From assembly GCA_964479535.1 (NCBI GenBank), contig CAYZMM010000006.1, forward strand, positions 1 through 64,000: a stretch of 64,000 bases of DNA, in the 5' to 3' direction. A program made the position numbers and the translations under genes. This stretch comes from S015-6 sp964479535. Its GTDB lineage: Bacteria > Desulfobacterota > DSWW01. Numbering within the stretch: position 1 is the stretch's first letter; each line of letters starts with the position of its first letter. Positions 1 through 9,040 of the stretch are shown here, in pieces. The notes under the pieces were generated by a model. The model did no database searches. It saw only the letters and a program-made list of their open reading frames with translations, and was not told the origin of the DNA.

Positions 1-61
1 ATTTGAACCTCCGACCACCTGAACCCCATTCAGGTGCGCTACCAGGCTGCGCTACGCCCCG
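1..61 (-). tRNA. tRNA-Pro(GGG), 3' end cut by the window edge
   Basis: Reading the minus strand from 61 gives an acceptor strand CGGGGCG, a D-arm, and an anticodon stem CCTGA/TCAGG around the loop ATGGGGT, so the anticodon is GGG (proline, codon CCC). The T-arm begins (GGAGGTTCAAAT) and the gene then runs off the start of the window, so the acceptor 3' strand is not visible. No convincing promoter was found upstream of it on the minus strand. Confidence 0.9.
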
Positions 62-263
62 TCCTGTGTGTTCCTGCACCCGATTGAACGGAGAGGAGGG
101 ATTGGGGTAGTCTCTTCCCCGGGCCCTTCCGCATCTTCGAGAATTATCACGGTGCCGTGCGGGTGTCAATCTGAAGGGCGCCGAAGGTGGCCTTGTGGCG
201 GCGACGTGGGGATGCCGAGCCGGGCCGCCGGTTACCCTTGTGACAAACGTGTGAGGAGATTCT

Positions 264-1190
264 TTGGGCCCCTTCCGTTCCGAGCATCAGCGATACGGCA
301 GCGATTCTTCTGCGCCGGAGGATTTCCTGGAGATCCGCGGACCGGGAAGGCTCGTCTGGATACGGAGAGGGTATTCCTTCCTCCTGGACGACCAGGGCAT
401 GTTGCGTGAAGACCGTGCCTTCTGTCCGGTCGACCGGGCATCTCCCTATTCGGGGCGGGGTCGGATCGTGCGTCTTTCCCTCGGGCCCATGGCGGAAAGC
501 TGCGCCCTGGTCCGGCACTACCACCGAGGCGGCGTTTTTGGTGGTCTCCTGAGGGATTTCTACTTCGGCAAGAAGCGGTTTCTTCAGGAGGTGCGGGTCT
601 CCGAATGGGCGAGAGAACAGGGCGTTCCCACGGCGGAGGTGCTGGCCCTCAGGACGGAGCATGCCGGATTCGGTTTCTATCGGGCAGACCTCGTGACGCG
701 GGAGATCGAAGACTCGAAGGATCTGGACAGGTACCTGCAGTCCGCCCGGGCCCTGGATGGAAAGGCCCACGAGAGGAAAGGCGAGATCATTCGAAGTGTC
801 GCGCTCCTTCTTCAGCGAATGCACCTGGCCGGCCTGTACCACGCCGACCTGAACCTGAAGAACATCCTGATCCAGGTCCGGGATCGAGGCGTGAACAGTT
901 ACGTCATCGATCTGGATCGGGCAAGGGTCCTCCAGCCCCTCGGGCCCAGGATGCGGATTCGGAATCTCCTTCGGCTCTACCGGTCGCTGGAGAAGGAGGG
1001 CTACCTGGGAGATCTCATTCGGATGAAGGAGATCGTCGCCTTTGTCAGGACCTATTGTGGGCAGGATCGGCAGCTCCTCGCGCTGTGCAAGGACGTCATG
1101 CGAAGAGATGTGTGGCTCCTTCGCTACCACCGGGCCGGATGGTTTCTGTCCAGGGGACTGAAGCGGATTGGGGGGGACGGGGATGCCTGA
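264..1190 (+). CDS. LPS core sugar kinase, Kdo kinase/WaaP family
   Basis: Predicted kinase of about 308 residues that phosphorylates a Kdo or heptose residue of the LPS inner core at the cytoplasmic face of the inner membrane. Supporting motifs are VRHYHRGG near residue 83, typical of KdkA/WaaP proteins, and the catalytic-loop-like HADLNLKN near residue 194, followed by a metal-binding-type IDLDRA. The start is TTG at 264, preceded by AGGAG about six bases upstream. Its end overlaps the next gene (GT9) by eight bases, so the two are probably translationally coupled in an LPS operon. Whether Kdo or heptose is the acceptor cannot be decided from sequence alone. Confidence 0.8.
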   Translation: MGPFRSEHQRYGSDSSAPEDFLEIRGPGRLVWIRRGYSFLLDDQGMLREDRAFCPVDRASPYSGRGRIVRLSLGPMAESCALVRHYHRGGVFGGLLRDFYFGKKRFLQEVRVSEWAREQGVPTAEVLALRTEHAGFGFYRADLVTREIEDSKDLDRYLQSARALDGKAHERKGEIIRSVALLLQRMHLAGLYHADLNLKNILIQVRDRGVNSYVIDLDRARVLQPLGPRMRIRNLLRLYRSLEKEGYLGDLIRMKEIVAFVRTYCGQDRQLLALCKDVMRRDVWLLRYHRAGWFLSRGLKRIGGDGDA

Positions 1191-2265
1191 GAGGGCCCTT
1201 TTGATACGGCTGGGGGCGCTCGGCGACACCCTCCAGGCGACGAGCGCGGCCTGCCTCTTGAAGAAGCACGATCCGGACATGGAGATCGACTTTCTGGCGG
1301 CGGAAGGGCTGGGCGGCCTTTTCGAGATGATACCTTCGGTCACCGAGGCCTTCACCTTGCCCTTCCGCAGGATGCCTTTCCGGATTCACCCGTGGTGGAA
1401 ACGCTTGTCGGCAAGATTGAACCGGAGGGACTACAGCCTGGCGTACCTGATGGAGACGAATCCCCGCTTCCTGCCTCTGCTGACCGGGATACGGGCGGCC
1501 CGAAAGCTCTCCTTGACCGAGTCGGAAGAAGAAGAGGATCCCGCCGGGAGCAGGCCCAACCCGGTCCGCTACCAGTCCGCCCTCCGGGAGGCCGGGCTGG
1601 TCCCGGAAGACACGTGCCCTCCGGTGCTCTTCGTGGGGAAGGCGGATGAGAAGCGCTCTTTGGAAGTCCTTCGTTCTCTTGGAGTGGATCCGGAAGGCCC
1701 CGTCATCGGCCTTCATCCGGGCAACAGTTACCAGGGGCGCAGGATCTGGCGGAAGAAGCTCCGCCGTGCGGACCTGCGCTGCTGGCCCGAGGTGCGGTGG
1801 GTGGAGCTGGTGCGTGCAATCCACAAAGCGAATCCCCGGCTGCAGTTCGTGCTCTTCGGAGGGCCTCGGGATCGGAAGGGGAACGAACGGATCTCCGCGC
1901 AGCTGCGGTCCCTCGACCCGGACCTGAATGTTTCGGACGCGGCCGGGAGGACCGACCTCGAGACGGCCGCCGCCCTGCTGGAACGGTTTTCACTCTTCGT
2001 GAGCACCGACACCGGGCCCCTTCACATGGCCGCCGCCCTGCGGGTCCCCTTTATCGGGCTGTACGGTCCTACCCGTTTCGAAGAGACCCGCCCCTTTCCG
2101 CCCGAACCGGTGGGTGCCGTGCTGCGGCGGGACCTGGACTGCCAGCCTTGTTACGGCACGGCAAATCAGCGAACATGCAGGGACAATGTCTGCATGCAGC
2201 GAATCGAGGCCCAAGACGTGGTGGAGAAGGCGATGGCATTGAGCCCCGCGCTGTTCTCCCCTTGA
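1183..2265 (+). CDS. Glycosyltransferase family 9 (heptosyltransferase-like)
   Basis: About 360 residues with the ADP-heptose:LPS heptosyltransferase (GT9) layout: N-terminal ALLIRLGALGDTLQATSA, an IGLHPGNS segment that begins the second Rossmann half, and the donor-site stretch VSTDTGPLHMAAALRVPFIG followed by LYGPT. Such enzymes add heptose or a related sugar to the LPS core in the cytoplasm. ATG at 1183 is preferred over an in-frame TTG at 1168 because the family starts directly with the RLGALGD strand. A Cys-containing C-terminus (DCQPCYG...RTCRDNVCMQ) is also seen in many GT9 proteins. The gene overlaps the upstream kinase. Confidence 0.85.
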   Translation: MPERALLIRLGALGDTLQATSAACLLKKHDPDMEIDFLAAEGLGGLFEMIPSVTEAFTLPFRRMPFRIHPWWKRLSARLNRRDYSLAYLMETNPRFLPLLTGIRAARKLSLTESEEEEDPAGSRPNPVRYQSALREAGLVPEDTCPPVLFVGKADEKRSLEVLRSLGVDPEGPVIGLHPGNSYQGRRIWRKKLRRADLRCWPEVRWVELVRAIHKANPRLQFVLFGGPRDRKGNERISAQLRSLDPDLNVSDAAGRTDLETAAALLERFSLFVSTDTGPLHMAAALRVPFIGLYGPTRFEETRPFPPEPVGAVLRRDLDCQPCYGTANQRTCRDNVCMQRIEAQDVVEKAMALSPALFSP

Positions 2266-2277
2266 AGGAGGGACCGA

Positions 2278-3273
2278 ATGGACACGAGCAGGACAGACGG
2301 CCGGATTCGAAGGAAAGCCCGTTTCAACCTCCTGTATGCACTCAACTGCGCCCAGGCCACGCTGCTGACGCTTGGGTCCGCTTCGGGAAGGTCGGACCCG
2401 ACACTGATGCGGGCGGCGACCAACTTCGAAGGAGGGTGTGTGGGTTGCGGTTCCTCATGCGGTGTGGTCAGCGGCGGCGTGCTGGGAATGGGTGCGCTCC
2501 TGTCCTCCATACCGGGACAGGAGGCGCAGCTTTTGGAACAGGACATATACGAAGCATCGATCGCGTACAGGAAATGGTTCGAAGAGCGCTTCGGCACGAG
2601 TATCTGCAGGGAACGCATCGAGACCGAGCTGGGAACGCTTGGCGGGTTTCTCTCGTATTTATTCCCCGGTGACAAGCTGGTAAGATGCCTTCAACACATA
2701 GGCGAGGCGCTCGTTTTCGTGAACGACGGGATTCGCCGGGCCGCGGAGAAGAGGAACCTGCCGCTGCGTTTCGAAAAGCCCCTGGGCGGCGGGCCCCGGG
2801 AGCCGCACTGCGCCTACACCGTGTTCAAGGCGCTCGCTTCCCGGTCGGGAAGGCAGGAGAACGCCGTAGGATGGGCCTGCACGGGCCTCGGAGGAGGCGT
2901 TGCGCTGGGCGGTGCCGTGTGCGGGGGTCTCCTGGGTGCGATTCTGGGCCTCGGCTTGAGGTATGGGGTCGATCCGGAGGCGATGGGCTACGGGGGTATC
3001 CTGAAGGAGTTCATTGTGGGGCACCGGAATCTGGTCCGGCACGAGAAGCTCTCCGCTGCCCCTGTCGATGAGCTTCCGAAGGAGGCCTTCGCCCGGTCCC
3101 GCTACCTCGCCGACGGGTTCGAGCAGGCCTTCGGCAGTCTGAACTGCAGGGAGATCACGGGAAGGGACTTCTCGTCCCCCGACGAGCTGGGAGCTTTTCT
3201 GCCCGACTCCAAAGTGTGTGGAGAGATCTTCGCCTGGTGCGAGCAGGAGGCCACGAAGCTCATTGCAGCATGA
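2278..3273 (+). CDS. Tandem C_GCAxxG_C_C family protein
   Basis: 331 residues with two copies of a Cys/Gly-rich module. The first has LNCAQATLLTLG followed by GGCVGCGSSCGVVSGG (residues 20-75). The second has PHCAYTVFKALAS followed by WACTGLGGGVALGGAVCGG (residues 178-230). This matches the C_GCAxxG_C_C family of putative redox proteins, which is usually a single domain of about 140 residues. GGAGGG precedes the ATG at 2278. It sits 12 bases after the GT9 gene and 39 before msbA, so it is cotranscribed with LPS genes for no obvious reason. The glycine-rich segments are hydrophobic and could associate with the membrane. Biochemical function is unknown. Confidence 0.7.
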   Translation: MDTSRTDGRIRRKARFNLLYALNCAQATLLTLGSASGRSDPTLMRAATNFEGGCVGCGSSCGVVSGGVLGMGALLSSIPGQEAQLLEQDIYEASIAYRKWFEERFGTSICRERIETELGTLGGFLSYLFPGDKLVRCLQHIGEALVFVNDGIRRAAEKRNLPLRFEKPLGGGPREPHCAYTVFKALASRSGRQENAVGWACTGLGGGVALGGAVCGGLLGAILGLGLRYGVDPEAMGYGGILKEFIVGHRNLVRHEKLSAAPVDELPKEAFARSRYLADGFEQAFGSLNCREITGRDFSSPDELGAFLPDSKVCGEIFAWCEQEATKLIAA

Positions 3274-3285
3274 CCCCCGACCCCT
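3271..3285. repeat. Dispersed GGGGTC-type repeat (C-rich on plus strand)
   Basis: TGACCCCCGACCCCT overlaps the stop codon of the preceding gene. Its reverse complement AGGGGTCGGGGGTCA recurs nearly exactly at 39935-39948 and in fragments at 35692-35722. All three sites lie just after a stop codon. Confidence 0.6.
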
Positions 3286-3312
3286 CAAGAAGCAATCAGG
3301 TGGCTTTGTACC

Positions 3313-5217
3313 ATGGAACCGGACAAAACACACACCATCGACATGATCTACGGGCTCAAGAGGGTCCTGCGGTACGGCCTGCCTTACTGGAAGATCATCG
3401 TCGTCACGATTCTCTGTATGGCGGTCTATTCGGTGAGCCTGAACGGCAGGGCCTACCTGATCAAGCCCTTCCTCGAAGAGGTGATCATTCCGGCCACCGA
3501 GATGAGCCGGACACAGGGCCTCGGGTCGCTGGACCTCTCGCAGGTCAAGGGCGAGGTGTCGGATGAACAGCAGGCCGAGGAACGGGACAGGCTGACCGCC
3601 GTGCTGGAGAAGAGGCTCCTGCTTCTCATCGGTATCGCCCTGGCCGTGGTCGGGATGATCCCCCTGATGAGCTTCTTCAAGGGATACGGCTCCTCCTACG
3701 TGGTGGCCCGGATGGTTCGGGATCTCCAGTGCGACCTCTGCGACAAGCTCCTCCGTATGCCCCTGGCCTACCACAACCGGGCCCGTAAAGGGGAGATCTT
3801 CGCCCGTCTGAACAGCGACGTGGGCAGGAGCGCGGAGAGCTTCCGGCTCCTTTTCGGCGAGCTCATACAGGAATCGCTCACGCTCCTGGTGGGCGTCGGG
3901 GCGATGATCTACCTGAGCTGGCAGCTCACCCTGCTGATCGCCCTGGTGATGCCGCCCCTCGTGCTCATCGTCGTCAAGTTCGGCAAGAAGGTCCGCAAGC
4001 GGAGCCTGAAGCGGCAGGAGCAGATCGGCGATCAGATGGGCTCCATGCTGCAGATGTTCAGCGGGATCAAGGTCGTGAAGGCCTTCCGAATGGAGGACAC
4101 CGAGAGCCGCCGGTTCCGTGCGGTGAACGATGAGCTGTTCCGCCGGGAGATGAAGGTCGTGAAGACCGACGAGATGAGCAAGAGCTTCACCGAGCTGTTC
4201 AACAACTTCACCTACATCCTTTTCATGGCCGTCGGAATCTACGCCATCATGAAGGCGATGCTGGGCCTCACCCTGCCGGTGCTCGTGGCGTTCCTGGGAC
4301 TTGCCACGACGCTCTATCGCCCGGTCAAGAACCTTTCGCGTGCCTACAACAAGGTCTCCGACTCCATGGCAGGCATCCAGCGGGTCACCGAGGTCCTGGA
4401 CCTCGAGTCGGAAAGGCCTGAGAAGGAGGGCGCAGAGGTCCTGGACGGGATTCGGGAGAAAATCCGTCTGGAGAGGGTCTGCTTCTCCTACGACGGCGAG
4501 CAGAAGGTCCTCGACGACATCAACCTTGAGATAGGCAAGGGCGAGACCGTTGCCCTGGTGGGTAAGACCGGCGTCGGCAAGACGACCTTGAGCGACCTGA
4601 TTCCCCGGTTCTACGATCCTACCGGGGGGAGGATCCTGATCGACGGTGCGGACGTTCGGACCTTCAGCCGGGATTCGCTGCTGCGACACATCGCGGTGGT
4701 GACACAGGACCCGTTCCTGTTCGACACAAGCGTGGAGGAGAACATCCGGTACGGAAGGCTGGACGCAACCGAAGAGGAAATCATCGAGGCCGCCCGGGCG
4801 GCCTTCATCCACGACCGGATCCTCGCCCTGCCCGAGGGATACAAGACCCGGGTCGGAGACCGCGGAGCCCGTCTTTCCGGAGGAGAACGCCAGCGGATCA
4901 CCATCGCAAGGGCCATTCTGCGGAACCCTTCCATCCTGATCCTGGACGAGGCGACCTCATCGCTGGATGCCGACGCGGAGAAGTGGGTGAAGAAGGCGAT
5001 CGACAACCTGATGGAGGGGCGTACCACCGTGGCGATCGCCCACCGGCTTTCGACGATACGGAATGCGGACAAGATCGTGGTGCTCGAGGGAGGGCGCATC
5101 TCCATGATGGGACAGCACGAAGAGCTTCTCCGGCAGGAAGGGCTCTACCGGGAGCTTTGCGCGCTGCAGTTTGAACAGGACGACATGGGCCCCGTCGCTA
5201 GTTCCGGACGGGCGTGA
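3313..5217 (+). CDS. msbA: MsbA-type lipid A / lipid exporter (ABC half-transporter)
   Basis: 634-residue fusion of an exporter-type membrane domain and an ATPase, as in MsbA, which flips lipid A-core across the inner membrane as a homodimer. The N-terminal half has several hydrophobic spans. The ATPase domain has Walker A VGKTGVGKTT (near 414), Q-loop VVTQDPFLFD, signature LSGGERQR and Walker B ILILDEATSSLD (near 540), followed by a switch His in AIAHRLS. Two other features favour MsbA over a drug exporter: neighbouring LPS genes and the absence of a second half-transporter. The stop overlaps the following GT4 gene at GTGA. Confidence 0.82.
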   Translation: MEPDKTHTIDMIYGLKRVLRYGLPYWKIIVVTILCMAVYSVSLNGRAYLIKPFLEEVIIPATEMSRTQGLGSLDLSQVKGEVSDEQQAEERDRLTAVLEKRLLLLIGIALAVVGMIPLMSFFKGYGSSYVVARMVRDLQCDLCDKLLRMPLAYHNRARKGEIFARLNSDVGRSAESFRLLFGELIQESLTLLVGVGAMIYLSWQLTLLIALVMPPLVLIVVKFGKKVRKRSLKRQEQIGDQMGSMLQMFSGIKVVKAFRMEDTESRRFRAVNDELFRREMKVVKTDEMSKSFTELFNNFTYILFMAVGIYAIMKAMLGLTLPVLVAFLGLATTLYRPVKNLSRAYNKVSDSMAGIQRVTEVLDLESERPEKEGAEVLDGIREKIRLERVCFSYDGEQKVLDDINLEIGKGETVALVGKTGVGKTTLSDLIPRFYDPTGGRILIDGADVRTFSRDSLLRHIAVVTQDPFLFDTSVEENIRYGRLDATEEEIIEAARAAFIHDRILALPEGYKTRVGDRGARLSGGERQRITIARAILRNPSILILDEATSSLDADAEKWVKKAIDNLMEGRTTVAIAHRLSTIRNADKIVVLEGGRISMMGQHEELLRQEGLYRELCALQFEQDDMGPVASSGRA

Positions 5218-6419
5218 TCCCGGGAACCGTGAAAACAGAATCCCTGCCCCAGCAAGCCCCGGATCGAACGGAGGCGGAGCATGCCGCCCTCGTGCACGAC
5301 TGGCTCACCGGTATGCGGGGCGGCGAGAAGTGCCTGAAGGTCCTGTGCGGGATCCTGCCCCGGGCCGATCTGTTCACGCTGCTCCACATCCGCGGCGCAG
5401 CAGACCCGGCCATCGAGGCCCGTGCTCCCCGTTCCTCTTTTTTGCAGGCCTTTCCGGGTGTGGGCCGATACTACCGGTACCTGCTGCCCCTGTTTCCCCT
5501 GGCCGCGGAGGGCTTCGATCTGACCGCCTATCCGCTGATCGTTTCGATCAGCCACTGCGCGGCAAAGGGGGTGATCCCGGGACCTGGGAGCCGTCACATC
5601 TGTTACTGCCTCACGCCGATGCGCTACGTGTGGGACCAGTATCCCCACTACTTCGGCAGGGGCGGTCCGAGGTGGGCGCCCGGCATCCTCACCCGCCTCG
5701 TTGCCCACTACCTGCGCCTGTGGGACGTGGCGGCCAGTGACCGGGTCGACGATTTCGTCGCCATCTCACGGTTCGTGGCCGAGAGGATTCGTGCCTACTA
5801 CCGTCGGGATGCGCAGGTGATCTACCCGCCCGTGGAGTGGTCCGACTTCGAGGCCCTTTCGTCGCCGGCCAAGGACTACTACCTCTTCGTCTCTGCGAAC
5901 GCCCCTTACAAGCGGCTGGACATCGTGCTGGACGCGTTTCGCCGTCTGGACCGGCCTCTGAAGATTGCCGGTCGTGCCCCTGCGGGCGCGGCGGAAAGAG
6001 CCCGAAGGGTGGGGGTGCGAAACGTGGACTGGCTGGGCTGGAAAACCGATGAAGAGCTCCGCGCCCTCTACGCCAACTGCCGCGCCCTCCTGTTTCCCGG
6101 TACCGAGGATTTCGGCCTCGTGCCGGTGGAGGCGCAGGCCTCGGGCAGACCCGTCATCGCTTACGGCAAAGGGGGCGCCCTCGAGTCGATCCGCGGAATC
6201 TCGGTGGAGGCGGCGCGGCGGACGGATCGCACATCCTGGCCCGAAGGACAAACCGGGATCTTCTTCCAAAGCCCCACCGGAAAGGCCCTGGCGGAAGCGA
6301 TCGCGTGTTTCGAGTCCGTGGAGGACCGCTTCGATCCGCCGAGCATTCGCGAATGGGCCCGTCGCTTCGACCGGCCCGCCTTCGAAGACCACTGGAAGCG
6401 GCTCCTCCGTTCTCGTTGA
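5214..6419 (+). CDS. GT4 glycosyltransferase (WbaZ-like)
   Basis: 401 residues with GT-B fold features of family GT4: ALVHDWLTGMRGGEKCL at the N-terminus, YCLTPMRYVWDQY, the acceptor/donor hinge, and the C-terminal donor-binding motif GTEDFGLVPVEAQASGRPVIAYGKGG. Closest in style to LPS/O-antigen mannosyltransferases of the WbaZ type. The start is GTG at 5214, overlapping the msbA stop by four bases, so it belongs to the LPS operon. The sugar specificity cannot be read from the sequence. Confidence 0.8.
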   Translation: MIPGTVKTESLPQQAPDRTEAEHAALVHDWLTGMRGGEKCLKVLCGILPRADLFTLLHIRGAADPAIEARAPRSSFLQAFPGVGRYYRYLLPLFPLAAEGFDLTAYPLIVSISHCAAKGVIPGPGSRHICYCLTPMRYVWDQYPHYFGRGGPRWAPGILTRLVAHYLRLWDVAASDRVDDFVAISRFVAERIRAYYRRDAQVIYPPVEWSDFEALSSPAKDYYLFVSANAPYKRLDIVLDAFRRLDRPLKIAGRAPAGAAERARRVGVRNVDWLGWKTDEELRALYANCRALLFPGTEDFGLVPVEAQASGRPVIAYGKGGALESIRGISVEAARRTDRTSWPEGQTGIFFQSPTGKALAEAIACFESVEDRFDPPSIREWARRFDRPAFEDHWKRLLRSR

Positions 6420-6444
6420 AAAGCCATTATGAGATGACTATACT
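6416..6444 (+). promoter_or_regulatory. Sigma70-type promoter for exbB operon
   Basis: TTGAAA (6416-6421) and TATACT (6439-6444) are separated by exactly 17 bases, close to the sigma70 consensus. The -35 overlaps the stop codon of the GT4 gene. The predicted start near 6451 gives a leader of about 60 bases before exbB. Downstream genes to lptD overlap or nearly touch, so one transcript probably serves all five. Confidence 0.65.
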
Positions 6445-6512
6445 CGTGTCCTGTCCCGGAAAGACGGGTCCACAGGTATGCCACGTCAACGCTGAACAGA
6501 AAGGAGAGACCA

Positions 6513-7139
6513 TTGGACTGGCTGGTTCGCGGCGGCATCCTGATGGCTCCGATTCTCGCCTTCTCCGTGATCGCCCTCGGCATCTTCCTGGAGCGACTGT
6601 GGATCCTGCGAAAGGAGCTGATCCTCCCCGAGGAGCCGTTGCGGGAGCTTGAGAACTTCCTCCGAAAGAAGATGATTCCGGAGGCGCGTACCTACTGTCA
6701 GCAGCACCCGTCCCCCCTGGGCCGGATTCTCTTCGCAGGCCTGCAGCAGTACGGAAACGCCCGGAGCCTCATCAAGGAGAACATGGAGGAAAGAGGAAAG
6801 GCAGAGGCGCTGGAGCTGAAGAAGTACATCGGCCTCCTGCACACCATCGCGTCGGTTTCGCCGCTGCTGGGCCTGCTCGGGACGGTGAGCGGTATGATCA
6901 AGGTGTTCAGCACCATCTCGGTCGAAGGGGTCGGCAACCCGGCAAGCCTTGCCACCGGGATCTCGGAAGCGCTGATCACCACGGCGGCAGGGTTGACCGT
7001 CGCCATTCCGACCTTCCTCGGTCAGAGGTATCTTGCAGCCCGGGCTGAGCGGTTCGTGCACATGCTCGAGGAGTACGCAACCTACCTGCTGAACCTTCTG
7101 CCCGCCTCGCTCCCGGACGGGGAGGAGGAGACCCCATGA
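6513..7139 (+). CDS. MotA/TolQ/ExbB proton channel family protein
   Basis: 208-residue inner membrane protein with an N-terminal span (GILMAPILAFSVIALGIFLERLW) and two later spans, one in SVSPLLGLLGTVSGMIKVF, the family hallmark. Together with the next gene it should form a proton-driven energy-transducing channel that powers an outer-membrane process (TonB- or Tol-type). The start is TTG at 6513 behind AAGGAGAG. No TonB, TolA or TolB gene is next to it, so ExbB and TolQ cannot be told apart. Confidence 0.85.
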   Translation: MDWLVRGGILMAPILAFSVIALGIFLERLWILRKELILPEEPLRELENFLRKKMIPEARTYCQQHPSPLGRILFAGLQQYGNARSLIKENMEERGKAEALELKKYIGLLHTIASVSPLLGLLGTVSGMIKVFSTISVEGVGNPASLATGISEALITTAAGLTVAIPTFLGQRYLAARAERFVHMLEEYATYLLNLLPASLPDGEEETP

Positions 7140-7591
7140 ATTTCAAGCGGAACGGTTCAGACGAGGAAAACGAGCCCGCCCTGAATCTGACCTCGCTGAT
7201 CGACGTCATGTTTCTGCTGGTCATCTTCTTTGCCGTCTCCACCACCTTCCGTGTGCATCCGGGCCTGTCGGTGAACCTTCCGCAGGCCCAATCGGAGAGG
7301 ATCGCGGAAGACAAGAAAACCATGAAGGCCGTGCTGATGAAGACGGGCGAGATCTACCTGGACAACGAGGAGGTCGCCCGGGAGGACCTTTTCAAGACCC
7401 TGCGGAGGCTCCAGCGGCAAACGAAGGTCTCCCTCTTCGTGCTGGAGGCGGATGAGGACGCCCGGCACGGCCGGGTCGTGGAGCTGATGGATGCAGCGAG
7501 GCAGGCGGGGATCCCCAGGCTCGCCATCGCGACGCGCACCGACGAGGAACAGGACAGGGAGATCGAGTTCGAGAAACGGGGAGGGGAATGA
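7136..7591 (+). CDS. ExbD/TolR family protein
   Basis: 151 residues: a short cytoplasmic N-terminus, one membrane span beginning LNLTSLIDVMFLLVIFF with the conserved membrane Asp (LIDVMF), and a periplasmic domain ending in AIATRTDEE. It partners the upstream ExbB-like channel, with which it overlaps at ATGA. The following trpC gene starts inside its stop codon, an unusual physical coupling of an envelope motor to tryptophan biosynthesis. Confidence 0.85.
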   Translation: MNFKRNGSDEENEPALNLTSLIDVMFLLVIFFAVSTTFRVHPGLSVNLPQAQSERIAEDKKTMKAVLMKTGEIYLDNEEVAREDLFKTLRRLQRQTKVSLFVLEADEDARHGRVVELMDAARQAGIPRLAIATRTDEEQDREIEFEKRGGE

Positions 7592-8391
7592 AGGATCGTG
7601 ACCGGCAGGGGAACATGCTCGAGAAGATCGTCGCCCACAAGCAGGTCGAGATCAGGGAGGCGAAGGCGGCGCGCCCCCTGGAGACGGTGAAGCAGGAAGC
7701 CACCCGGCAGGCTCCGCCCCGTTCCCTCATCCGGAGCATCACGGAGGGGCAGGGTCCGGCCCATCGAATCCTTGCCGAGATCAAGCGGGCCTCCCCCTCG
7801 AAGGGGGTCATGCGGGCCGACCTGGACCCGGTTGACTGGGCGGAATGTTATGTGCGCGCGGGCGCCGTAGGGCTGTCCGTGCTGACCGACGAGAGGTTCT
7901 TCAAGGGGTCCCTCGACGACCTCGCCCGGATCCGTGAGCGCGTGGATGTGCCTCTGCTGCGCAAGGATTTCCTGCTCGATCCGCATCAGGTCCACGAGGC
8001 AAGGGCGTCCGGGGCGGACGCGGTCCTCCTGATCCTGCGGATTCTCGAGGACGGGCAGCTGGCGGACCTTCTGGAGGAGGTTCGGGGGGCAGGCATGGAG
8101 GCGCTCGTGGAAGTGCACAACGAGCACGACCTGGACCGGGCCCTCGCACAGGGCGTGCGGCTTCTCGGGATCAACAACCGGGATCTCAGCCGCTTCCATG
8201 TGGATCTGTCCGTGACCCGCCGTCTCATGCCGCGGATCCCCTCCGAAGTGGTCGTGGTGAGCGCTTCCGGAATCCACGGACCGGAGCAGGTTCGTTCCCT
8301 CGAATCGGAGGGTGTCCGCGCCTTCCTCGTGGGAGAGGCACTCGTGACGGCGCCGGACCCGGAGAAGAAGCTCAGAGAGCTCGTCACATGA
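7588..8391 (+). CDS. trpC: Indole-3-glycerol phosphate synthase
   Basis: 267-residue TIM-barrel enzyme converting carboxyphenylamino-deoxyribulose phosphate to indole-3-glycerol phosphate in tryptophan synthesis. Family motifs are EIKRASPSKG (catalytic Lys), LRKDFLLDPHQVHEARA (second Lys), LLGINNRDL and VSASGI near the phosphate site. ATG at 7588 overlaps the exbD stop; MLEKIVAHK at 7615 is an alternative that fits the family better. It ends in an overlap with trpF. No other trp genes are in the window. Confidence 0.93.
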   Translation: MKDRDRQGNMLEKIVAHKQVEIREAKAARPLETVKQEATRQAPPRSLIRSITEGQGPAHRILAEIKRASPSKGVMRADLDPVDWAECYVRAGAVGLSVLTDERFFKGSLDDLARIRERVDVPLLRKDFLLDPHQVHEARASGADAVLLILRILEDGQLADLLEEVRGAGMEALVEVHNEHDLDRALAQGVRLLGINNRDLSRFHVDLSVTRRLMPRIPSEVVVVSASGIHGPEQVRSLESEGVRAFLVGEALVTAPDPEKKLRELVT

Positions 8392-9011
8392 CGCGCGTGA
8401 AGGTGTGCGGGATCACCAACGCGGAAGACGCCTTGCGGGCCGTCGATCTGGGCGCGGACGCCCTCGGATTCGTCTTCTACCCGAAGAGCCCCCGGAACAT
8501 CCCGCCGGCGGAGGCTGCGGGGATCGTCCGGCAGCTTCCGCCCTTTGTCGCCTCGGTGGGGGTGTTCGTCGACGCTGCGTACGAGGAAATCGATGGGATC
8601 CTTTCCGAATGCGGGCTGACGGCCGTGCAGCTGCACGGCTGCGAACCCCCGGACTTCTGCGGGCGATTTCGTGTGAAGGTGATCAAGGCCTTTCGTGTGC
8701 GGGAAGGGACCCTGCCTGCGGGAATCGACCGATACCGGACCGACGCGATCCTGCTGGACACGTTCCACGAGGCCCTGCCCGGAGGCACGGGGGAGACCTT
8801 CGCCTGGGACGTGGCCGTGAAGGCGAAGCGGTTCGGAAGGTTGATTCTGGCCGGCGGCCTGAAGGTCGACAACGTCCGGGAGGCCGTCGAATCGGTCCGG
8901 CCCTATGGCGTGGACGTCTCCTCCGGCGTGGAAAGCTCGCCGGGCCGGAAGGACCCGAAGAAACTTGCTGCTTTCGTGACCACGGTGAAGGCATGCCCGG
9001 ACGCGCCATAG
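8388..9011 (+). CDS. trpF: Phosphoribosylanthranilate isomerase
   Basis: 207 residues with the TrpF signature: VKVCGITNAEDA at the N-terminus (catalytic Cys), LGFVFYPKSPRNI, VGVFVD, VQLHG, and a C-terminal phosphate-binding region ILAGGLKVDNV plus GVDVSSGVE. Catalyses the Amadori rearrangement just before TrpC. It overlaps trpC by four bases and is followed after a short gap by lptD. Confidence 0.93.
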   Translation: MTRVKVCGITNAEDALRAVDLGADALGFVFYPKSPRNIPPAEAAGIVRQLPPFVASVGVFVDAAYEEIDGILSECGLTAVQLHGCEPPDFCGRFRVKVIKAFRVREGTLPAGIDRYRTDAILLDTFHEALPGGTGETFAWDVAVKAKRFGRLILAGGLKVDNVREAVESVRPYGVDVSSGVESSPGRKDPKKLAAFVTTVKACPDAP

Positions 9012-9040
9012 AAGGGTGTTGCAGGAGAGGTTTCCTTGAT

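Noticed and set aside
2659..4812. 717-residue reading frame opposite msbA on the minus strand
   Set aside because: It is an antisense shadow of the real msbA and neighbouring coding sequence: low-complexity, His/Leu/Gly-rich, without domains or a ribosome site.
8405..9040. N-terminal extension of lptD through trpF
   Set aside because: The frame is open but out of register with trpF; the signal peptide and ribosome site put the true start at 9041 or 9059.
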